Positions 32,747-38,571 of a DNA stretch of 38,571 nucleotides are shown here, one piece after another. A program made the position numbers and the translations under genes. The notes under the pieces are model-generated. The model had not been told where the DNA came from. It searched no databases and worked only from the letters and a program-made list of their open reading frames with translations. This DNA is from Kiritimatiellia bacterium. GTDB lineage: Bacteria; Verrucomicrobiota; Kiritimatiellia; RFP12; UBA1067. How positions within the stretch are numbered: the first letter of the stretch is position 1; each line of letters starts with the position of its first letter. Location of the stretch: contig JAFPUH010000031.1 of assembly GCA_017395505.1 (NCBI GenBank), forward strand, positions 1-38,571. Direction: 5' to 3'.

Positions 32747-35700
32747 AGATCGCGTCAAGCAGAAAGGGCAGCGCGCTTCTCATAGTGCTCGGCATGCTCG
32801 CGTTCATGGTCATCTCGGCCGTGTCGTTCTCGGCCTTCATGCGTTCGTCCCGCCTGCCCTCCAGCTACCTCCGCCGCACTGCGGCCGCAAGGCAGCTCGC
32901 AAAGGCAGCGCTCGCCGAGGCCATCGAGAGGCTCGATGTGGCGATCGGCGAGAACGCATATCCCGACCAGCGCGTCGGCAACGCCCTGCCTAACGCGCAG
33001 CGTCTGACTAATCTGAGGGAGCGTTCGGCGCGCCGCAACTACTGGTACAACAACGTGTTCATAGGTGGCGACAGTTTTCTCTCGCCAGATGAGACTGTTT
33101 CAACGCTGACGCTCGAGGGCCTCGCCTACATACCGCCTCCGCTGGTGAACGAGGCTCGCCGCTACTCGCGGCTCTCCCATGCCGCTACGTGGCACACGCT
33201 CGGCTTCGACGCCGGCCGCTACGCCTACTGCGCGATAGACGTCTCCGACTGCCTCGATCTGAACCGCCTCGTCGCCGACGGTCGCCGCAACTCCGGCCAC
33301 CGCCGCGTTACAGTGTCGCACCTCTGCGAGAATGCGACTCACACCAGCTACGATAAGAGCCCTTCGTCATGGGAGTCCTTCATGTCTCGGTTCAGGAACA
33401 AGAACAATGAGGTTGACGAGGCCAAGAAGGGCATCATCGATAAGAGCAAGATGCCGCTCATATCGCTTGCGGACTGGAACCTCGCAGTCAACAACGGCGG
33501 CTCGTCTGTGATGACAAGTCCCTTCTGCGATTATCTTACCGGAGCCTCCAGCGGCGGCTTCTACGGCATCGGCTCGGCCAGCGATCCGAAGGCGGAGAAC
33601 ATTCGCGCGATGAGGGTGGTGACCGACAGTTACGCCCCAGGTGTCTCTGATGATCGGCTTAAGAGCGAAGATCTTGTCGACCTTGCCTCCGATGAAGGCC
33701 AGCCGTTCGATTCGTTTGCCGCCAACACTACGCTTACTCAGATATTCAGCAAGAGGGGCGATGCGGCGTCGGAGGGCTTCAAGGCCCTTGCGTCCAGGCT
33801 GACGCTGCTCGACTTGGTCGCCCTCTACGACTATCTTGACGACAACAACGTGCCCGTCTCGCTTGCCGTGCCTTCCACCGAACGCGTGCCGATGATATGC
33901 TCCGTCACCCCCGGCTTTACATCAAAGCTCAAGCTGTTGGGTGACGCTCCATCAACGGTTGGTGATGATGTGACTGTCGATGGCGGTGTAAAGCGCACTC
34001 TTGAGTACAAGCTTGACGGCGGTGCGTTTTGCTCCGGCTCGCTTAAGGCAGAAGCGATGTTCCCGTTCCGTCGTGGCTCCGAGCGCAACGAGAACTTTAC
34101 CTACGAGGCTTGCCTTAGGCTCTTCTTCGCCCCGGCATCGCTCTCCAGCTTCAGGATGCCTCTAGCGGTCATACGCCCAACGAGCGACGACGATTTCAAG
34201 GCCGGGGGATACGAAAACGGCATCTTCAAGATTCCCCTTACCGGCCCCATGACAACGCCGAACTTCTCCAACGTCCGCACCGAAGCGGATGCGGTCAAGT
34301 CTCTTGTGTTCGCGGTTGACGGACGCAAGGTCAAGGAGTATCTGCAGAACAATCCCGTGTTTACCATCGAGGCAAGGTTCCCCAAGAACGACGAAGGAGA
34401 AATCGCTAAAGCTTTTGATGCGATTCTCAGCGCGCACTGCAACATGCAGCCGCTTGATGCGAACGGCCAGCCGATTCCCGCCTATTTGAACGACCAGAGC
34501 TTCCTTAACATAGTGAAGGGCGATGGGGCCGAGGAGTTTACCCTGCATGCCGCCGTGTTCGTTCGCGTGAAATGCACCGATCAGGATGTCGGCGAGAAGA
34601 CGGTCGACATGGTGCCGGCCTGCGTCACGTCGGACAGCGAACTCAATGGCATAAACAACAGCGGCTACGTCGGCGACGCTGCGTTTGGTCGTCGCGGGCC
34701 GCTGCTGCGTTTCGACTCCGCACAGATCGTGAAGTTCACCGTCGATGTGTTCGGTTCGCTTGACGCAGAGGCCACATACACCCCAGGAGCCGTGATGTGT
34801 TGCGATCCGCGCTTCAACCACGCCCCCGAGAACTGGATCGCCGTTTCAGCCGGCGATACGTGGCTCGGCAGGTTCGGTGAGAACGGCACCGACCCGGACC
34901 GTCCGGCGAACCGCGATGGCGACATATTCATGTTCAATTCAGGTCAGGAGCAGTTGCAGTCCATCTACGAGCTGGCGTTTCTGCCCGACTTGAGCGGAAT
35001 GAGCTCGTCCGGCGATCGCATTCTCGGCAAGTACAGCATCAAGGAGAGGTCGGCCTATCCCACGGCGGTCGGCGGCAACGACAACCAAGACTCCAACTGC
35101 GCCAACGGCAGCCTCATGTGGAACACCTACCGGTGCTACGATGTGACGGGTGCGTCGAGGCACGACTTTGAGGATATCGGCCTTGTGCTGAACGATGGCG
35201 CATTCAGGGTGAATCCGTGTTCGCAGTCGATTGATTCGCTGATGGCGGCGTTCGCCAACACCCCCTACGACTGGTGGGCCGCATCGACGAACAACGTGGA
35301 TATCAGCGAGAGCGACTTTGATTCGGCGAGTGCCTTCAACAAGAAATACGCCTTCAGCGCGATGAACTCGTCCGACAAGATCACGTGGGATGAGCTGAAG
35401 CAGATCGCCACAAAGTTCCGCGACGCGGTGCGCGCGAAGAACGGCGATTGGGAGGCTGCCTTCGACTCGCTCGACTGGGGCGGCGACGAGAGCGACTTCT
35501 GCGGCGTCGACTCTTCCAACCTGCAGAAGCTCTCCACCGTCGACCGCAAGTTCCTCTACGGCTTCTGGCACGATTCGTTCGCCAACCGCCAGCAGCTGTT
35601 CCTGATCTTCGTCCGCGCAGAGCCCACGATGATGGGCGGCGGCAGCGTCAACCAGACTCCGCCACAGCTCGGCGCCCGCGCCGTCGCACTGGTGTGGCGC

Positions 35701-35781
35701 GATCCTGGCATGGAGTATCCTTCGACCGATGCGTCCAAGCCGCACCGCACGCGCATACTTTTCTACCGTCAGTTCGAGTAA
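32743..35781 (+). CDS. Giant GspK/PilX-like protein
   Basis: This 1012-residue protein starts MKIASSRKGSALLIVLGMLA. The pre-cleavage KG and the hydrophobic helix without a Glu at +5 are features of GspK, the tip pseudopilin, and the helix is followed by SFSAFMRSSRLPSSYLRR and an ARQLAKAALAEAIERL helix typical of the group. GspK is normally about 300-350 residues; here about 650 extra residues, soluble and mostly beta-like in composition, follow. The additional mass could be an exported or tip-displayed domain. The start, ATG at 32743, overlaps the previous gene as ATGA. The N-terminal call is good; the large C-terminal part I cannot assign. Confidence 0.75.
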   Translation: MKIASSRKGSALLIVLGMLAFMVISAVSFSAFMRSSRLPSSYLRRTAAARQLAKAALAEAIERLDVAIGENAYPDQRVGNALPNAQRLTNLRERSARRNYWYNNVFIGGDSFLSPDETVSTLTLEGLAYIPPPLVNEARRYSRLSHAATWHTLGFDAGRYAYCAIDVSDCLDLNRLVADGRRNSGHRRVTVSHLCENATHTSYDKSPSSWESFMSRFRNKNNEVDEAKKGIIDKSKMPLISLADWNLAVNNGGSSVMTSPFCDYLTGASSGGFYGIGSASDPKAENIRAMRVVTDSYAPGVSDDRLKSEDLVDLASDEGQPFDSFAANTTLTQIFSKRGDAASEGFKALASRLTLLDLVALYDYLDDNNVPVSLAVPSTERVPMICSVTPGFTSKLKLLGDAPSTVGDDVTVDGGVKRTLEYKLDGGAFCSGSLKAEAMFPFRRGSERNENFTYEACLRLFFAPASLSSFRMPLAVIRPTSDDDFKAGGYENGIFKIPLTGPMTTPNFSNVRTEADAVKSLVFAVDGRKVKEYLQNNPVFTIEARFPKNDEGEIAKAFDAILSAHCNMQPLDANGQPIPAYLNDQSFLNIVKGDGAEEFTLHAAVFVRVKCTDQDVGEKTVDMVPACVTSDSELNGINNSGYVGDAAFGRRGPLLRFDSAQIVKFTVDVFGSLDAEATYTPGAVMCCDPRFNHAPENWIAVSAGDTWLGRFGENGTDPDRPANRDGDIFMFNSGQEQLQSIYELAFLPDLSGMSSSGDRILGKYSIKERSAYPTAVGGNDNQDSNCANGSLMWNTYRCYDVTGASRHDFEDIGLVLNDGAFRVNPCSQSIDSLMAAFANTPYDWWAASTNNVDISESDFDSASAFNKKYAFSAMNSSDKITWDELKQIATKFRDAVRAKNGDWEAAFDSLDWGGDESDFCGVDSSNLQKLSTVDRKFLYGFWHDSFANRQQLFLIFVRAEPTMMGGGSVNQTPPQLGARAVALVWRDPGMEYPSTDASKPHRTRILFYRQFE

Positions 35782-35797
35782 AGGGAAGGGCAGACAA

Positions 35798-36706
35798 ATG
35801 CAGAACACATCCTGTCGCAGAGGTTTCACGCTCGTTGAGCTGCTTGTCGTGATCGGCATAATCGGCGTGCTGGCCGGCGTGCTGATCGGAACCGTCGGCG
35901 GCGCCACCGAGTCGGCGCGCTCGGCGAAGTGCCTCGCCAACATGCGCAACCTTGCCGTCGCCTGCCAGAGCTATGGCATGAAGGTCGGCATCTATCCTCT
36001 TGCCGCTTCGATGGAGACATCGAGGCTTGACGAATCCGACGGCATACGCAACGTTCGCGAAATCTTCAGCGAGCGGCCAGGCTGGATATCGTGGGCGTCG
36101 GAAGGCGCCTACATGGGCAAGCCGACCAACAGCAAGGCGAACACCGGCTGGTTCGTGTCGTCCTACACGACCGACGAGGATGTCGCGGCGCACTGCCTGA
36201 CGAACGGCGTGCTCTGGAAGTACGTCTCGGGCAACCGCGATGTCTACCTCTGCCCCGCCCATGTCAAGAAGGCGAAGGAGCTCAACGCAAGGGCGCCGCA
36301 CTGGAGCTACATGATGAACGGCTACTTCGGCGGCGATGTCGGCATGACGGGCGATACGCTCGAGCTTTCCAGCAACTGCGTCGGCTATGGATCGCTCCCG
36401 AGATCCGACCGCTACTTGCTGTTCTCGGAGCTTCCCTTCTATGAAGGCATCGACGAGTCGGCCATCGCGAGCGACCCGACGATGCAGTACAAGGGAATGG
36501 ACGGCCAGCAGGGCACTCCCGATGCGATACACTTCAACCACAAGTCCGGCAAGAACCGCTGTGCGCATGTCGCATACGCCGACGGACATGTCGACAAGCT
36601 CCTCATGCCGAAGGGCGGAACCGACGCGCGCGAACTTGCTCAGTGGCTTTGCGAAGGCAAGGACGTCGGCTTCAACGGCAGCGACTACGAGAAGCTGACG
36701 GATTAA
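35798..36706 (+). CDS. Type II pseudopilin of the H-X-DG class
   Basis: This 302-residue protein has the signal MQNTSCRRG / FTLVELLVVIGIIGVLAGVL with Gly at -1 and Glu at +5. The mature part has AKCLANMRNLAVACQSYGM after the helix and ends with NHKSGKNRCAHVAYADGHV, like the H-X9-DG tail common in PVC-phylum prepilin-like proteins, though the spacing here is 13. It starts 16 nt after the giant GspK-like gene with an AAGGGAAGGG ribosome site. Confidence 0.85.
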   Translation: MQNTSCRRGFTLVELLVVIGIIGVLAGVLIGTVGGATESARSAKCLANMRNLAVACQSYGMKVGIYPLAASMETSRLDESDGIRNVREIFSERPGWISWASEGAYMGKPTNSKANTGWFVSSYTTDEDVAAHCLTNGVLWKYVSGNRDVYLCPAHVKKAKELNARAPHWSYMMNGYFGGDVGMTGDTLELSSNCVGYGSLPRSDRYLLFSELPFYEGIDESAIASDPTMQYKGMDGQQGTPDAIHFNHKSGKNRCAHVAYADGHVDKLLMPKGGTDARELAQWLCEGKDVGFNGSDYEKLTD

Positions 36707-36721
36707 GGGGATGAGCGATTG

Positions 36722-37927
36722 ATGATGCTTGGGTGCATATCGGCGGCCGCGGTTTTCGCGGCCGCCTTTGCTGTGGACCTCAAGAGCGGCTTCGAGAGCG
36801 ATCCGTTCGCCGGCGGCCATCTCATGGCCGACGACTTCGACCCGTCGCTGAGCTTTGTGCTGAATCCGTCATACCCCGGCAGCCATGTTGCGCTTGAGGG
36901 CGATGTCGTCGTCGACGGAAAGATGCGCTTCACCGCGACAGACGACGACTCCGTGCCAAGCTTGCCCGACGGATCCAAGTTCGCCTTGTGGCTCTACGGC
37001 AGCGGAGGCGTCACAAACCTTCGCGTCACCGCAGCAGGCAATACCACCAGAACGGCCGCGACATACATCGCCACGAACTATTGCCTCGCCGTTTCGTCGG
37101 ACGAGCTATACGCCGGCGAATGGTGCCGAGTGACTGTACGCGCAATACCAAGCATAACAACCCAGCCAGGCGAGCGCTCGTTGATGGGCTTCGTCGTCTT
37201 CATAAACGGCAAGCCCGCCGCCTGCGCCGATCCAGACTACCGCAGACGTTTTCCTGATTTGCCGTTCAATGAGGTGGCCGAGGCGCTGATAGACCTGAAG
37301 CTGCTCTATCCTAGCATACGGCGATCGGGCTACAGCGTCGACTCGGGCCGGCTCGCGTCGCTGGACTTTGTCGGCAACATGCACCTTGATGAATTGTCCG
37401 TCGGCTATGCTGCCGATAAAGAGCCGCTAGGCGCGTTGCCCGTGCCGGTCGAGGATGGCACGACGCCGCATTTCGGCCGCACGCTCTATGCCACCCCATC
37501 CGCAGCGGAGTCCGCCATCGGTCTTGGGCTTGTCGCGTGGCCCGACGACGCCGAGCTGCCGGCGTCGGTCAAAACACCGGCCAACCAGTTGCGGTACAGC
37601 CGGCTCTTCAATATGATGACAAGCGGGCGAACGGTGCTGATTGGCCTCAAGGATAATGGCGAAGAGGTGGCTGAAGTCGAGAACGCCATATCGGCGGCCA
37701 CGGCGTCGATAAAGACAGAAAGGCTCGCCGCGGGCGAGACGGCGAGCGTCGAGGTCGATGCCGTGCCGGGGCTATACTACGGCGTCTCGACAGGCGAAAC
37801 ACTTGACGCCATGGAGGTAAAGTCTTGGACCATCGCGACCGAGGATACGGTCGAGGTTTCGATCCCGGCAAAGGATGAGAACCAGGTCTCCGGCTTCTAT
37901 CGCCTCGAAGCCAGCCCTCATAAATAA
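36722..37927 (+). CDS. Secreted protein of unknown function
   Basis: This 401-residue protein has an N-terminal hydrophobic segment (MMLGCISAAAVFAAAFAVD) that looks like a short signal peptide without an Arg/Lys start. The mature part is rich in Val, Thr, Asp and Gly, suggesting a beta-sandwich or carbohydrate-binding-like fold, with no recognised catalytic motif. Three near-start codons (TTG 36719, ATG 36722, ATG 36725) make the start uncertain; AAGGGG lies at 36705-36710. It closes the pseudopilin operon, so it may be a secreted or surface partner. Confidence 0.65.
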   Translation: MMLGCISAAAVFAAAFAVDLKSGFESDPFAGGHLMADDFDPSLSFVLNPSYPGSHVALEGDVVVDGKMRFTATDDDSVPSLPDGSKFALWLYGSGGVTNLRVTAAGNTTRTAATYIATNYCLAVSSDELYAGEWCRVTVRAIPSITTQPGERSLMGFVVFINGKPAACADPDYRRRFPDLPFNEVAEALIDLKLLYPSIRRSGYSVDSGRLASLDFVGNMHLDELSVGYAADKEPLGALPVPVEDGTTPHFGRTLYATPSAAESAIGLGLVAWPDDAELPASVKTPANQLRYSRLFNMMTSGRTVLIGLKDNGEEVAEVENAISAATASIKTERLAAGETASVEVDAVPGLYYGVSTGETLDAMEVKSWTIATEDTVEVSIPAKDENQVSGFYRLEASPHK

Positions 37928-37932
37928 TGAGG
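37916..37932 (+). terminator. Weak hairpin at the end of the pseudopilin operon
   Basis: CCTCAT (37916-37921) and ATGAGG (37927-37932) form a perfect 6-bp stem around AAATA and overlap the last stop codon. No T run follows on the plus strand, so termination here would be weak or factor-dependent. Confidence 0.3.
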
Positions 37933-37947
37933 CGGTGCGTCGTTTCG
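37929..37947 (+). repeat. 19-bp dispersed repeat, copy 1
   Basis: GAGGCGGTGCGTCGTTTCG is identical to 38195-38213, and 16 of 19 bases match a third copy at 38441-38459. Spacing between copies is 266 and 246 bp. Confidence 0.6.
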
Positions 37948-38000
37948 TCGCCAGTGATTAGTTGTTAGTGGTAGGTTCGGGGTAGGTTGTGCGCTCCGCG

Positions 38001-38193
38001 CGACCACGAAAACTGGCTAGCGCCTGATCGCCTGACGGCGATTCGCTTCAGCTCGTCGCCATCGGGCCTTGAGTCTTCGACTCGGCCCATGCCGCCTCGC
38101 AGAAGCGCCCTTCGGGCTCAGGCGCGTCGCCAGACACGAAAAAGCGCCTTACGCGCTACACGAAACGCCTGCTGCGCAGGCCACGAAAATGGG
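38001..38193 (+). repeat. GC hairpins followed by CACGAAA
   Basis: CACGAAA occurs at 38005, 38135, 38159 and 38182, the last three about 24 bp apart. Between or before them lie small GC hairpins, such as GCGCTCCGCGC and GCCTGCTGCGCAGGC. This looks like a degenerate tandem or mobile palindromic repeat. Confidence 0.5.
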
Positions 38194-38194
38194 G

Positions 38195-38213
38195 GAGGCG
38201 GTGCGTCGTTTCG
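38195..38213 (+). repeat. 19-bp dispersed repeat, copy 2
   Basis: This is a perfect copy of 37929-37947. Confidence 0.6.
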
Positions 38214-38440
38214 GCGCGTGGCCTTGCGGCACCACTCTAGCGACTGCCTTCGCAGCGACCATCGGTCGGTGGATATGCTTCGCAGTTCGCTTCGCGCACC
38301 CAACCTGACGACTTCGTCGCAGGCGCATCTTGCTCGTGAATTGTCCTAGGTTCATGCGAAGCTTTCGTGAGCTTTCGTGTCTGGGCGGGGCGCCGTCTCG
38401 GCGCATTCCGAGGCTGAGCTTTAGCGAGGCCGAGCCATAA

Positions 38441-38459
38441 GAGGCGGGGTGGCGTTTCG
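38441..38459 (+). repeat. 19-bp dispersed repeat, imperfect copy 3
   Basis: GAGGCGGGGTGGCGTTTCG matches the other two copies at 16 of 19 bases. Confidence 0.45.
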
Positions 38460-38488
38460 CGCATGATGAGCGCGGAGAAAACTGGTGA

Positions 38489-38565
38489 GCGACCCGATTT
38501 TGACGCACCGCCATTTTGCCGATAGTACAGCCGGCATTGGCAAAATGTAAAAGGTCGCAAAATCG
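38489..38565. repeat. Nested inverted repeats near the window end
   Basis: CATTTTGCC (38512-38520) pairs perfectly with GGCAAAATG (38539-38547) around 18 nt. Outside it GCGACC (38489-38494) pairs with GGTCGC (38553-38558), and CGATTTTG (38495-38502) with CAAAATCG (38558-38565) as an alternative. The arrangement suggests a structured RNA or a protein site, cut short by the window edge. Confidence 0.5.
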
Positions 38566-38571
38566 ATGTCG

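Larger units (their letters stand above)
37928..38571. other. Repeat-rich noncoding region at the right end
   Basis: I find no supported gene. The stretch is GC-rich and full of short palindromes. It contains three copies of a 19-bp motif, several GC hairpins followed by CACGAAA, and a nested inverted repeat near the window end. Open frames here have Arg-rich shadow-like translations and no ribosome sites. Confidence 0.6.

Overview
The window reads as a GC-rich, probably anaerobic, Gram-negative bacterial chromosome, most likely from the PVC group (Kiritimatiellota or Lentisphaerota). That placement is an inference from content: a long type II secretion-like pseudopilin operon, PTS-IIA-controlled ion transporters, rubrerythrin, and an origin region where dnaN is followed by an RNA methyltransferase instead of recF-gyrB. 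No rRNA is present to settle it.

Layout. Almost every gene from 0.8 to 19.3 kb lies on the minus strand and every gene from 19.5 to 37.9 kb lies on the plus strand. The switch, at about 19,310-19,535, lies beside mnmG and close to dnaA and dnaN. mnmG contains a perfect 16-bp parS palindrome and a degenerate second copy. I read this as the replication origin neighbourhood. A second cluster of TTATCAACA-type 9-mers lies at 12.62-12.70 kb.

Left arm (minus strand, moving away from the origin): mnmG, dnaA, dnaN with an RNA methyltransferase and an unknown coiled-coil protein, an XRE/zinc-ribbon protein, a CPA2 antiporter fused to a PTS IIA domain, recA, a sodium symporter, tRNA-Ser(UGA) on the opposite strand, pncC-addB-addA, and rubrerythrin. 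The first 0.55 kb is apparently noncoding and is followed by one small ORF.

Right arm (plus strand): an alkaline-phosphatase-superfamily mutase-like enzyme; a ROK-like protein, a NahK-like sugar kinase and mnmE, tightly coupled; a PTS IIA-CBS protein with an SLC13/NhaD-like transporter; then an 11-kb operon of gspF, seven pseudopilins, a giant GspK-like protein, one more pseudopilin and a secreted protein. The last 0.64 kb is repeat-rich and noncoding.

Regulation. Promoters share a strong extended -10 (TATGGTATAAT or close variants), often with a -35 of the TTGCGG/TTGCAC/TTGTCA type at 17-18 bp. At five genes the start codon falls where the transcript should begin, so leaderless mRNAs are predicted. 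In three places the promoter overlaps the stop codon of the preceding gene. Many genes overlap by ATGA or GTGA, suggesting translational coupling.
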